In this document: one piece after another, positions 46,201 to 57,703 of the stretch | Layout: every line of letters begins with the position of its first letter | How positions within the stretch are numbered: the stretch's first letter is position 1 | Assembly: GCA_028622995.1 (NCBI GenBank) | Contig: JAJQJQ010000011.1 | Span: forward strand, 1,612,001 to 1,676,000 | Direction of reading: 5' to 3' | DNA from: Panagrolaimus kolymaensis | Taxonomy: Eukaryota; Nematoda; Chromadorea; Rhabditida; Panagrolaimidae | DNA length: 64,000 nucleotides | The notes under the pieces: model-generated | What the model saw: only the letters and a program-made list of their open reading frames with translations | What the model was told of the DNA's origin: nothing | Database searches by the model: none | Position numbers and translations under genes: made by a program

Positions 46201-48073
46201 TTCCACGTTTTGTATCTCCAACAAAAAATTTTGAATTACGATAAATTGTGTAAAAAACACGAGTTGCTAAAAAAAATTAATAAAAAAATTGTAAAAGCTT
46301 CAAAGCCAAAACCTTTCGCCGCACAAACAGTTTCACCGTTAATAGAAATGGAAGCTTCAGCTTCATTATTTTGGTTATCACTAAAGCTGCTTCCTGCATC
46401 AGATATTCCACCCGCATCATTATTGCTATTTGCACAATCCAAAGGTTTTCCACGTAAAGCAATATTATCACCTTCAAGATAGCTAACATTATTCGGTGAA
46501 TTAGTCATCATTCGATTAACTGTTAATACTAAAGAATTGGCTGAATTTGAATAATCATTTGCACTTTCATATGATTTTTCTGGTGCTAAAAGAATTGCAT
46601 CAAAAAGTCTTGCCATTCCATTAAAATCCTACAATCAAACAATTAAATAGATCAACGAGAGGATATCGAGATAATAAAATACCTGAGCTGTAAGATTTTT
46701 AATGAGTGAACATTTTTCAAGGATTACAGCAACAGCATAAATTTCTTTTGGTGTCATATTTGGTGCATCTATTGCTGCAAGAGTGGCATTTGTGATGGAA
46801 GATATATTTCCCGCAGTTGGTACTTCCTAAAATATTTTTATATAATTTTTATTTACACTCGAATGAGATATTACAGAATTAAAATTTAAATTGCAATAAA
46901 TTTTGAACAAATTACTCATAGGATTTGTGCAATTAATTATTGTTGGATCTGGTGGAATTAATGGTAATGTAGTTGTGGCAGGCGATGAATGAGTCGTGGA
47001 TGAAATGGGTGTTGTTGAAATAGTTGATGCCAATGAACTTGATATTGTAGACTCATGAGAAGTATTCCCCGTCGTCTGTGAAGTCAAAGTTGTTGAAGAA
47101 TTATTCAATGAAGTTACTCCAGTTCGAGCAGATGTGGTTGTAGTTAATCCCGTTCCAGTGTAAACTATTGTGGGACCTGGAGGAGCAACCGATGTTGTCG
47201 CTGAATTTAACCTAAATTTAGCACTAATTTTATAATACTAAAGAGCTTACAAATTCCCGTTTGACCCAAAGGAGTGTTAGTTTTTTGACTACAAAATAAT
47301 TCATTAGATGAAGCTGTTTGACAATCGGCAATTGTCATGGTTGTGCCATTCAAAGATTTAGCAGAAGGTAAAAAATTATCAAAAAATAAATTAAAATTTG
47401 GCCATAAATCAGTTTGATTGTTCCCAAAACTTAAAAATATTGGAATACTTCTACCTGGACCCATTTTAAGGATAAATTTGTCGGTAAAACTAAAATAATA
47501 ATAAAAAACATTTAAATTTAATTAAAATGAAACACATACTTTCCTTGTTCAATCACGCCACTTCCAAGGGTAATCTTAAAATAATCATCATTAAAGGACG
47601 ACTACACTTTCTGTTTTTTTCAAATTGTTTCAAACGAACCGCGGTTCTGTCCCCAAGTGGTAAAGTGCTTTGAACATCGAAAAACCGTAATGCTACAGTA
47701 ATTTGGAAGTGAGATATTACTGTAGCATTACGGTTTTTCGATGTTCAAAGCACTTTACCACTTGGGGACAGAACCGCGGTTCGTTTGAAACAATTTGAAA
47801 AAAACAGAAAGTGTAGTCGTCCTTTAACTGATTCGGATAATTGATGAGTCATAAGCCCCACAAAACGTGTGGCATTTGGATTTCCTTGAAGTCTCAATTG
47901 ATAATTAAGAGTGACAGGATTGGTGTAATCTGTTAGAATGAATGAAGAATTGATATAAAGAGTGGTGTATTCTTGGGATAAGCAAACACTGATTGCTAAA
48001 ATAAAAAAGGGTTCAAAACACTTCTATAAAAAGCTTCAAACTTACCACTTAAAAATACAATGCATTTTAGCAT
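43224..48073 (-). CDS. Adhesion-type GPCR with mucin-like ectodomain and long cytoplasmic tail
   Basis: The start at 48071-48073 gives a signal peptide, MLKCIVFLSAISVCLS. The ectodomain has a Ser/Thr-rich stretch near 46900-47150 and a GAIN-like region ending in a GPS: ISWWDHSVNQWSRQTCSIE then VSRCTHLTDFTLLVD. The HLT autocleavage tripeptide is present, but the first and third GPS cysteines are replaced (I-S-W-W, V-S-R-C), as if one disulfide was lost as a pair. Seven TM segments follow; TM7 reads FVIVNGSQGIIIFLSFV, the family B2 signature. The tail of about 460 residues is acidic and Ser-rich (43224-44600), with no recognised domain. A 229-bp palindromic element interrupts the second exon (47490s-48000); the flanking halves rejoin in frame if the element is removed. 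It is not clearly a latrophilin, since I see no lectin or hormone-receptor domain. Confidence 0.85.
47595..47823. mobile_element. Perfect palindromic MITE (108-bp arms, 13-nt loop) with TTAA duplication, inside a coding exon
   Basis: The arms 47595-47702 and 47716-47823 are exact reverse complements; the loop is TTGGAAGTGAGAT. Termini are AGGACGAC ... GTCGTCCT. TTAA flanks both sides (47591-47594 and 47824-47827), the target duplication of piggyBac-type elements. Removing the element plus one TTAA restores the host reading frame (LSESV-NDDYFKI). Read through, the element brings in-frame stops. No transposase is encoded. Perfect arm identity implies a very recent insertion. Confidence 0.9.
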
Positions 48074-48781
48074 TTTTTTAAATTATTTTTTTAGCACCCA
48101 CGAATGTAATGTGTTAATATTAAAATAAATACACTAAAATAAACAAAACTTATTATCAGTTATGTCTTCTTTTATTTCTTGCTACTGCTACACAATTTTT
48201 TCGATAGGCTTTAATGAGACAACGACAACAAAAGCTTTTCCAAACAACGATTAAAATGTTGTAATGCAAAAAATAAATATCTGTAGTATAAAATTTGTCT
48301 TTTAACAGTTCTAATAATATATGAAAGAACGTCCACTATTTTGATTAATGTTATTAGAAGAAGAAGATGGAGCCAAGTCATAATCATTGCTTGCTTCTGC
48401 TATTAAGATAACAACAGCCCGACACACAACGAAATAGCCTTTTTTATAAGATGGTTATAAAAAATGTTGTTATTCCTAAACTATTTAAAATAAACAAAAG
48501 TAAAGGACAAAATGAAAGTAATTATTATATTTTTTTAATTTATTGATTATATTAATTTTATTAATTAAATTTCTAAAATAGATTTCCGACTTTTGTATTT
48601 CCACTTTTATGAATTTCAGACTTTTCAGTTTCATTTCTTCTAGAAATAAATTTCAAACCACTTTTATTTATTCCCGAGTAATTTACAATAATACACCACT
48701 AAATAATCGCACACAAAAAAACATTTTAAAGCTTCATTTTTTCAATTTCTCATATCAATCTTTCATGATTTTTATAATCCT
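48074..48781. other. Intergenic, 700 bp
   Basis: Promoter side of the adhesion GPCR and 3' flank of the SXP/RAL-2 gene. AT-rich, no feature recognised. Confidence 0.4.
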
Positions 48782-49424
48782 TTAAAGTGCACCAACAATG
48801 ACTCCTTCAAATTCACCATCAGTGTTGAAAGGAGTTCCAAATTTATTTTTTTGAGCATCAAAGCGTCCTTCTTGTTTGATTTCACCCTTTTTGCCACCTT
48901 TAAGGGAGCGGAAAATTTTTCTAAGTTCATTTTGGGTTTCTTTAGGTGAGTTTTTGCGGATTTGTTGAAGTCTTTCGCGGGCTTCGGCACAAGTGAGATT
49001 CTTGTTTTCAAGAATTTCTTCTATTTCACGAACAACTTTTTGTGTTGGAGCAGAGAATGATGGCATCATATCAGCAACCTTTGCCTTAAGCATATCCATC
49101 TTATCTTGTCGTGATTGTTTCATTTGGTTATATTTATCCTTAAAAATAAAAAGAAATATTGCAATTGTAAAACTAGAAAAAAAGAAAGCAAACTTGTTGA
49201 TCAGGTGACAAAGTTTGAACCAAAGCATTCAATTGTGATTCCATTCCAGCTTTAGTTGAATTTTTATTTTTAATAATAGTAAAATATTTTTCTTTTGTTT
49301 CTTTATCCAAAGTTTTAACAAAATTTTTATCACCACCATCTTTAAACATTTTTTGAGGTTTAAAAGCTTCAACAGAAATAAAAAAGATGACTAATAAAAC
49401 AGCAGTCAATGTAACTTTAACCAT
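48782..49424 (-). CDS. SXP/RAL-2 family (DUF148) secreted nematode protein
   Basis: Two exons (49194-49424 approximately, and 48782-49140) encode about 195 residues. The start MVKVTLTAVLLVIFFISVEA is a clear signal peptide; an ATG 36 bp upstream is in frame but would spoil it. The mature part is charged and helical: FTIIKNKNSTKAGMESQLNA, TLSPDQQDKYNQMKQSRQDK, and IEEILENKNLTCAEARERLQ. The spaced LSPxxQ and LT...A..L...I words fit the nematode-only DUF148/SXP-RAL-2 family, small secreted proteins known as antigens in parasitic species and found in free-living ones as well. Function is not established. It has a good TATA-like sequence upstream, suggesting strong expression. Confidence 0.75.
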
Positions 49425-49490
49425 TTTTTGAGTGATGAATATCGTGGACAAATACAACAAACTGACTCTTTCTCAAAAAGTGTAAGCTGT

Positions 49491-49497
49491 TTTTATA
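49491..49497 (-). promoter_or_regulatory. TATA-like element of the SXP/RAL-2 gene
   Basis: On the minus strand this reads CTTTATAAAAAC, 67 bp upstream of the start codon. Spacing suits a short 5' UTR. Confidence 0.45.
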
Positions 49498-50251
49498 AAG
49501 GAAATTTTTAAAAGGAAGTAAAAAAAAGTTGTTGAGGCTGATCTATATTTGACCAGCTTAAAACCAAAAAATGAACTTAAAAAAATCGCTAATTAAAAAA
49601 AAATAAAGAAGGAATGAACATAGTAGCCGCTCCTAACGTCATAAAAGTAAACACAAATGGGTCAAAAGAAAGTAATTTTTAAAGATGAAAATTTTTAAAA
49701 TTAATAATATTGAAACAGGTGTATTTTGTGGTTTATTAAAACAAATATAGTTTTACAGTAGTCACAATTTTGCAGAAATGTACGTTTTATAGGATGATTT
49801 TTTTTTATTAGTTTCATAAATGCTTATTCAACCTTAGTTTTCGACCAATTCAATGAAAAAAGAAATTTGAAAGAAATGCAGAAAAATCTCGAAACTTCCC
49901 GATCTTATTATTTTGTTAAACCTCCAAACATTCCATTAAAAAAATACTTATAATTAAAGCATTTTATTTTTTGAAATATGTTGTAATTATTTGCTGTTGC
50001 ATTTGGTTTTTCAATAAAAAAGAGCTTTGTTTTTATTAATTTTTCATATCCATCAACATTGAAATGAATTAGAAAAATCTAGAAAATTCGCGCATTTTCC
50101 GCGATTTTGGCAAAAAGATATTAAAGCAAATGAACATCGAGCTATCAAACTCTTTCACTTTTTTATTTCAAAGTCAAGAAACTGTGTTTACATTTTTTGT
50201 TTGTAAATAACTCAACAACTTTTATTCAATTGGTGATATTTTTTAAAAACA
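49498..50251. other. Divergent intergenic region, 750 bp
   Basis: Separates the SXP/RAL-2 gene (-) from the TTLL12 gene (+). Nothing beyond the TATA-like element was recognised. Confidence 0.4.
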
Positions 50252-52566
50252 ATGGATTCTTCTGAACCGCTTCATGAAGATTTCTCATATGATGAATTCG
50301 TAGGAATTCATGAAGGCCAACTTCGTGCTAGTGGAGTTCCTGAAATCTTCTGGCCAAAGCTTTATGAAAAACTTAATAAACAGGTTTGTTGTCTTTGACA
50401 CACTCATTAAACTTTTTTATTAAAATAACCATTTTTAGACATTTGATGCTGGTGAATATTTCGAAGTTATTATTGAAGAAAGTGATGAAGGTGCGCCAAA
50501 TTCATGGAGTGCTTTGACTATTAAAGAAATTAAAACCGAAGATCCTAATAAGTAAGCTTTTCATCATTGTAATTCTTTTTAATATTCTTTTTTTTTTTAG
50601 CATTTTTCTCATCGATCATGCTTGGACTTTTCGTCCTAACAAAGCACGTGAAGTTCTCGAACACCATTCTGGTCTTAAACAACGTTTGACTGAATTTTTC
50701 TCGTTAGAAGCTGATGAAGATCGAAATAGTTGCTCGGACTATGTAGGAAGTGAATCGGGAGATGTTCGTCATAGTGGTAAGTTTATACAGATTAAACAAA
50801 GAATTACAATATTTTGTTACTTTTAGAATCGCACAAACGTCTTCAAGAAGCTGCTGATGGAAGTGGTTATCGCCCGGATGTCACTGTTGATAATGATGAT
50901 TATATTTGTGCGGATGATAAACAAAAAGATATTCGTGATATCAATCTAATCATGAAAAATATTTGGAAAGTTGCACAAACTTATACCGTTCGCAGACAAG
51001 AAGGAGTCGTTGATGAAGCGGATGTTCCAATTTGTAAGTGTTTTTTTCGCCGTTCTTTATTTTTTTAATTTTTTCATTTTTTTAGGGTATATTATGGACG
51101 AATTTGGTTCGCGCATTGGTCACAGCGATACTCCAAATTTTCAAATGGTTCCATTCTTTTATGCTTTTCAACGTTGTGCTTATAGCCTACTCTTTCCTTT
51201 GTCTAATGCTGCAATTGGTGAAGCAGTTACACGAAATTTTATTGATCATAAACTTTGTCGTGATCAACCTTTATGGCACAAACATTTATTATTGCCTTAT
51301 GAATATGCTGATTTCTCCGAAGGTCCTGTTCAACCTATCGAAAAACCTATTGAATACTATACAAGTGGACGTATTCCGGATGAACTTCCGTCAAAGCAAC
51401 CATCTCCAGAAGAGCGAAATCCTGAACATACTTTAAAAATTTATTGTGATGATGGCCAACTTATTGAAAAACTTCAAAATGTTCGTTATGAAATTGTTGA
51501 AAATATTGAAAGTGCAGATATTGTTTGGTTGCGAAAACATTTCCATGATTACAAGATGCTTGCTGAAAAAAATCCAACTGCCTTTGTTAACCAATTTCCA
51601 TTGGAAGGAACTCTTACTGTGAAAGATTTATTTGCTGCAACGGTCCAAAGTGTTCAAAAAGAACCTATTATCGATGAAGAAACTCTTGAAGCAAAGCCTG
51701 ATTGGTTCCCATTGACTTACAATCTCAATTTAGAATTGCCTCAATTTATTTCTTACTTTCAACGTCGAGCTCAAAGAAACATGGACAATACTTGGATTGT
51801 TAAACCATGGAACTTGTAAGTTATTTTTCATCTTTTATTATGATATTTAACATTGGTTTTTAGGGCACGTGGTTTGGATATGCATGTAACAAATAACATC
51901 CATCAAATAGTAAGAATGGCGGAAAGTGGTCCTAAAATAGTATCAAAATACATCGAAAATCCTGTTTTATTCCGTCGTCAAGATAATGGGAATATGGTTA
52001 AATTTGATCTTCGATATATCGTATTCTTGAAATCTTTGAATCCTCTTAAAATCGCCGTTTACAACAACTTTTGGATTCGATTCGCCATTAAGTAAGTTTA
52101 TTTTAACATTTTTTTTCTTTCGTTTAGTATCCATTTTAGTGAATTCAATCTTGACGTCCTTGATGATATTGAAACACACTTTACTGTTCATAATTACTCC
52201 GACAAATCAAAAATCCTTCAAATGAAATGTCAAGATTTTATTTCTCATCTTGAAAAACTCCATGGCGTTTCATGGTCCGTGATTGAAAAGAAGATTCAAG
52301 AAACAATCAAACATGCTTTCACTTCCGTTTCAACACTTGATCTACCTCTTTGTATTGCTGCTAATTCTCAATCACGTGCTATGTATGGTCTTGATCTTAT
52401 GCTTAAATGGAATAATGAAGAAAAGAAAGATATTGGTGTCAGCTTTATTGAAGCCAACTTTCATCCTGATTGTGAACGCGCATGTGATTATTATCCTGAT
52501 TTCGCTGATACTGTATTCAAAACACTTTTCTGCGGTGATGAAAATGATATGGTCACCTTTCTTTAA
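50252..52566 (+). CDS. ttll-12: Tubulin-tyrosine-ligase-like protein 12 (TTLL12)
   Basis: Seven or so exons, about 640 residues. The N-terminus [20 protein letters not shown] followed by [20 protein letters not shown] is the TTLL12 signature. An acidic segment and a SET-like middle ([20 protein letters not shown]) follow. The C-terminal TTL-like domain contains [44 protein letters not shown] and the late [14 protein letters not shown]. The ligase ATP-grasp motifs (KPWNLARG, KFDLRY, E-x-N) are recognisable. In vertebrates TTLL12 has no proven ligase or glutamylase activity and influences tubulin detyrosination and histone marks. Introns have standard GT-AG borders (first donor after 50383). 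Its 3' flank is part of a 0.4-kb duplication shared with the rapsyn gene. Confidence 0.92.
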
Positions 52567-52985
52567 GCTCCTCAATTGTTTATTATTTTACTCCTCTTGT
52601 AAAATACTGTTAATTTATTATTTTTTTTTTTACCGGCACTCGCTTGTTTGTCGTTTATTTGCTTAAAATTATGTTTTCTTTTGTTTGTCAAAAAAGCTTT
52701 GTCAAACTTTTGTGTGACTTTAATTTAATAATGTTTTTTGATACAATGTTTTGATGCCGGTCTTTTTTTTTTAATAAATTTTTATATATAAATGTTTGTA
52801 TTGTTAAAAGAGATCATTGTTGAAAACAAAATGATTTTTTCAGTCATTTTGGCGTGTTTAAAAGAATCAATAGGAAGTACATTCTGACAGTTTTCGAAGT
52901 AAAAAGAACGAAGACATGAAAAATTGGCAGTTTTGTTTTGTATGTTTTTTGTTGTGTGCGATTTAGTTATTAAACATCAGTGACT
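52565..52985 (+). repeat. Direct duplication, copy 1 (3' flank of TTLL12)
   Basis: Runs from AAGCTCCTCAATTG at the TTLL12 stop codon to TTAAACATCAGTGACT. It matches 58366-58779 almost collinearly, with small indels and scattered substitutions. Shared landmarks include ACCGGCACTCGCTTGTTTGT, CTTTGTCAAACTTTTGTGTG, AAAGAGATCATTG and GGCAGTTTTGTTTTGTATG. Confidence 0.9.
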
Positions 52986-53211
52986 ATAATTTGCTTATAT
53001 CCCAATAAGTAGGCATTAACAAACGTGTCTCTTAAAGAAAGCCTATGCCAAATGAAATCAAAAAATTAAGAAAAAAATAAGTTCGTTGGCTACAAAGTCA
53101 TTCATGTCTACAGTAAATAAAAGTTACAGATCGGATGCTTTTTTGGAATACTTTAACAATTTTTTTCATTTATCAAATTTATTTTACAAAAATATATATT
53201 TTAAACATAGG

Positions 53212-53595
53212 TTAATTAAAAGTTTTGAGCCGCTGAAGCATGTTTCCATTAAACAAGCGAATTTGAACTTGAAAGGTTCTTTTTATTTTTATTTTTATTG
53301 TAAAAATAATATTGGAACGATGGTCAATTAAGCTTGATCTTAATTCTAATTCTAAAATCTCTTCAATAAATTTTGGTTTAGTAATAACAAAATCGACTTC
53401 AGCACTGGCATGATCCACAACATCTTTAAGAAATTGACTCAATTCATCGTAAATTTTTGTTATATTTTCAACTTTTGGTATATGTTGTTGTTTGACTCCG
53501 CTTAATTTTACATTAACGAGAGGAAAATGTGGGGCTTGCGATGCAATTGTAAATTCGCCATGATATGCCATGTTATAAATTATAAAAACTTTCAT
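53212..53595 (-). CDS. Small protein of unknown function, directly downstream of SSU72
   Basis: A single open frame of 127 codons. From the second Met (MAYHGEFTIASQ) to about residue 95 (KPKFIEEILELELRSSLIDH) it has ordinary protein composition: a strand-like start, a helix-like KVENITKIYDELSQFLKDVV, and an AEVDFVITK strand. The last 35 residues are rich in I, K and F and may be read-through of AT-rich DNA, so the true 3' end could be a splice site I did not find. It lies 83 bp after the SSU72 stop on the same strand, the spacing of a nematode operon. I do not recognise a family. Confidence 0.45.
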   Translation of the reverse strand: MKVFIIYNMAYHGEFTIASQAPHFPLVNVKLSGVKQQHIPKVENITKIYDELSQFLKDVVDHASAEVDFVITKPKFIEEILELELRSSLIDHRSNIIFTIKIKIKRTFQVQIRLFNGNMLQRLKTFN

Positions 53596-53678
53596 ATTAT
53601 TAATTCAAAAGCTACCCATTTTATTGATACAAAAAATACATCGATAAAAAAAATCAAGCAAAAACACATAAGAATAAA

Positions 53679-54488
53679 TTAATAGAAGCAAACAGTATTG
53701 ATCAAATTTCTGTCTTGATTTCTTGCTTCAAAGTCAGTTAAAATATCATCGATTTCATCATCGACATCACGACTTTCTTCTAACTAAAAATATTAAATTA
53801 TTTGAAAGAATAAATTCTGGTGAAAAAAACCTTTTGACACAAATTTGTTACGAGTTCACTTCCAACAGCCGCTTCTTTTGGATTATCTTTTATATCGATA
53901 TTTATTACATGAACTCGTTCACCCGTCATTGGGACTTTATTTTGAAGAAATACCAAAACCTAAAAATTAAAGGATGAAAAAAGAATCGAAATCAAATGCA
54001 TACCTGATCATAAACTCGTTCTTCCAAACATATAATGATATCAAATTCTTCTTCACATTTTTGAAACTTTTGTGGATATGGCTTGATTACTCTATTTCGA
54101 TCCAACATATAAAGTAAACCATTTTGGGTGTATCTGAAACATTAAATTGAAGTCAAAATAAAAAATGGAGAAACAAAGATTGAGAAAGAAACGAAGCTTA
54201 CAATTTAACATCCTTTTTCTTTAAATCTTTATATATAAAATCATAAGTTGTTGCTTCAAATTCATATGCATTAAATTTGTCAATTGAAGGCCCAGGAAGC
54301 TTCACGCGATTACCCGTTCCAAAGGATAAGATATCGAATTGCATGGCTCTGAAAAAAACAATATTTTCAAATTTAAAATCAAGCGAGATGACATACACCA
54401 TTTTCTTATGAACTGCCATACTTCTATTCATATTGCTTGAACATGTCACAGCAAATCGAAGCTTTTTATTTGATGTATAATTTGACAT
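53679..54488 (-). CDS. ssup-72: SSU72 RNA polymerase II CTD phosphatase
   Basis: Four exons, about 195 residues, the family's usual size. The N-terminus carries the catalytic loop FAVTCSSNMNRSMAVHK with the CX5R nucleophile motif CSSNMNRS. The first intron uses GTATGT after codon M-V, so that HKKMVAMQFDILSFGTG aligns without gaps to the family's HK...SFGTG. Later blocks are FEATTYDFIYKDLKKKD, EFDIIICLEERVYDQVL, VHVINIDIKDNPKEAA and the universal end NLINTVCFY. SSU72 removes phosphate from Ser5 and Ser7 of the Pol II CTD and takes part in 3' end formation. In C. elegans the gene is named ssup-72; I use that symbol by orthology. Confidence 0.93.
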
Positions 54489-54990
54489 CTTTTACTAAAA
54501 TATAAATTGATCATTGATGGAAGTGCAAAGTTAATATAATAAAAGTTTACGAATGGCGCAAGGTTGAGAAAACAATATATGAAAAAAAAAATTAAAGAGT
54601 TAATTCACGAAAGCAATAAATATTTTACCAACAAACTAAACTTTTTAGTAAACTTCTTCTTTATCCAACTTTGCATGCAATTGCAATAAATTGTAAATCT
54701 TGAATTTCCGTCAATTTTTGGCTTTCTGTGGGTATATATTGGAGATACGCACTTTTCATTCAAGCAGCTAAAATATTGAACGACATTTCCGACAAGCAAG
54801 CAAGCAGCAGACAACGGCTGTCTGCTTCATTTATTTTATCCACTTGAAAAGTTAATAAAAATCTAAATTTTTATCTTAATTTATTATATATGTGTTAAAA
54901 TACATCCTCGCTTTTGTCTTTGTGTTGTTTAGTTAAATTCTAAATTTGATGTAATTACAGAAAATTTTGGAGAATTAACCTACCAAAAAA
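54489..54990. other. Divergent intergenic region, 500 bp
   Basis: Between the starts of SSU72 (-) and DNAJC16 (+), so it likely holds both promoters. The frame at 54605-54814 (-) is unsupported. Confidence 0.45.
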
Positions 54991-57703
54991 ATGCGGATAA
55001 TTTGTTGCTTAACCTTTTTATGCTTATTTGTGATTACATTATCTTATCATCATGATCCATACAAGATATTAGAAATATCAAAAACTGCTTCAGCAAAGGA
55101 TATTAAAAAAGCTTATAAGAAATTAGTACTGGAATGGTGAGTTTGAATTTAAAAATTGTTGCTTTTTATAACAAAAAATTTATCAGGCATCCTGATAGAA
55201 ATCAAAAACCAGAAGCAAATGAAAAATTTGTACGAATCAAACAAGCTTATGAAGTATTATCTGATCCCCAAAGAAAAGAGAGGTATGATAGATATGGAAG
55301 CTTTGATGAATCACCTCAAGGTCGACAAGGCCATCATCACCAACATTTTGCTGACTTCGCAAGTTTTCTAAAATTTTATGATTTTACCGAAAATTCAATA
55401 TTTTTAGTTTGATTTTGGTGGCTTTGGTGGTGGAGGATCAAATGAACCAAGTTTCTTTGAAAACCATCGAATTACTTACAGAATGTACACAAATTCCATT
55501 CTTGAACGATCTCATACTCAGCCATTTATTATTTTTGGTTATTCAACTTATTGCAATTTCTGCTTTAGAATGGAACACATTTGGAAAGAAGCTGTAACAG
55601 ATCTTGAAGCATTAGGATATGGCATTGGGACAGTCAATGCTTTAACGGATGGGGCACTTTTGGAAAAACTTCGTGTTACTACTCTTCCATCTATCGTTGT
55701 TCTCGTTGAAGGTCGAGTTGTTCATTTCCGTCAATCATTTAATGGAATCAATGCAAAAACTATTCGACTTTTTGCTCGCGATGTAATTCCAACCACTTTC
55801 CTTCAAAGGATTACTAATCATGTTGGTCTTCGCCGATTCCTTGATCAATGGAAAAACACAAATAGTGTTTCCATTTTAATGCTTGGAACTAAAGAAGAAC
55901 CTCGGTTACGATATTATTTAACAGCAATGAAGTATTCTCATTTTGCAAGATTCGCCTATGTTTATCTTGGATCTCATCATGAGGACATTCAGTCTTTGAG
56001 AACTGCATTGAATATAAAATGTCGCGATTGCGAAAATGTTATCATTTTCAAAGAAGAGCCAGAAAAAGGTGAAGCCGCAAGAATTACAGTATCTACAACG
56101 CAAGTTAATCAAGATGAAATTCAAGGTTTAATTGAGAAAAATAAATTTTTGCATCTTCCTAGAGTGAGTTGCATGTTCCAATAAAATTAACTTCATCAAT
56201 TTTTTTGGGTTTTAGCTTTCTTCAATGCAATACTTTGATGAGCTTTGTCCCACATCATCTCGAAGCCTCCGACATTATTGTGTTATTCTCCCTGTAACTG
56301 ATTCAGAAGCAGACGAAAATTATGTTACTGCTCTTTATCGTTTTATTCGAACTCATCCCAAATCGGACAAATCTCGCTTAAAAGTTTCATACATTTATTC
56401 AAATCGACAATCACTGTTCTTGGAACAATTTTCAAAGCCCAAATCCACCGAGGATAATAAAAGAAAAAGCATACTCGTTTTATGGAGAAATGAATATGTT
56501 AAAGCCAAATATGCTTGGCTTGATGGAATTTGGAATGGAGAAGAATTAGAAGAATATAAGACCTTTGAATTGTTAAAAGAAAAGCTTCATTTAATTGAAC
56601 GAGGAAATTTAAGATTAGAAGAAAACGCAAGGCTTTTGAATTTGGTTGGTTTTTGTTTACTTTAGAAAAAAACCACCGGAAAGAACAAAGAGAAAGAGTT
56701 ACTTTGTTATTTTTTTAGGCGGACGAACATCAACCTTCATGGTTTACAAGGCTCAGCCGACGTGCTGTTCGAATGGTTGAGATGCTATGGTTTTACATTT
56801 CAAAGGAGGAAGCTTTGCCTGTTTTAAGTGTAGTTGGAAGCTTTGTAGTTATTATGATGTGTGGATATGTTTTAAATGCAGCCTTTAACCCTGATAAAAA
56901 ACGAGTATCTGAGGCGCGGAATTTTAATGATTTTCATCTTTTCTAAAAATACAATTTTTAGAAGCAGCCAGCAAGTGACTGGCATCCTGACGATCCTCGC
57001 ACTCCACCTCAAAGAAACGAATCAATGAAGTCAACAGCTTCAACGAAACAAGCCCGAATTTGGCGAGAAATGGATCCAATGATTCACGAGCTTCGTGCTG
57101 AAACTTATTTTGGTCTTATTCGATTACTAAAACCTGGGTGTCGTTCCATTATAGTTTTGGTTGATAAAGATTCTAAAGATGTTCTCCTTCATCAATTTGC
57201 TCGTTATGTTTGGCCTCTTCGAAATAACAAAACTTTTTCATTTGGTTATCTCATGATTGACAAAAATTTAACTTGGTTCCGAACTTTATTGGAACAAATT
57301 TTACCTGGAGAAGATGGTGAAGGAAGTGTTAATTCAGCTTCAACCATTCCAGTATTAAAGAAACTACGGGGAATTAATCCTAAACATGTCCTTGGCACCG
57401 TACTTATTCTTTGCGGTTATAAACTTTATTTCTCAATTTATCATCCTATGTATCGGCCAGCAAAAATAGCTGATTCTGATGATGAGAATTCCAGTGATTC
57501 TGATAGCAATAAAGCAACGAAAAAGGTTTCTTTAATTATTTTTTGTAGGTAAAAACTATTAAAGTTGTGGTTTTTAGAAGCTTCAAGCAAATGATCTCAA
57601 TATTGATAATGTTCTTAATGGTTTTCCCAATTTCCTTGATAGATTACTTGAAGGTTCAATTCCTAGATTTTATATTCCCGAATGGCCTGATAATCTTAAA
57701 TAA
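54991..57703 (+). CDS. dnj-8: DNAJC16 orthologue: ER J-domain and thioredoxin-like membrane protein (C. elegans DNJ-8)
   Basis: About seven exons, close to 780 residues. The start MRIICCLTFLCLFVITLS is a signal peptide. The J domain begins DPYKILEISKTASAKDIKKA and crosses an intron inside the Trp codon just before HPDRN, so the catalytic HPD is intact; it ends KQAYEVLSDPQRKERYDRYG. A Gly-rich DFGGFGGGGSNEPSF linker follows. The thioredoxin-like domain has IFGYSTYCNFCFRMEHIW with a CNFC active-site-like motif, and LRVTTLPSIVVLVEGR with the cis-Pro. A TM segment (VLSVVGSFVVIMMCGYVLNA) and a second half with PVLKKLRGINPKHVLGTVLI come next. The ATG at 54991 was chosen because it starts the signal peptide. 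DNAJC16 is an ER protein linked to autophagosome size control. Confidence 0.9.
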
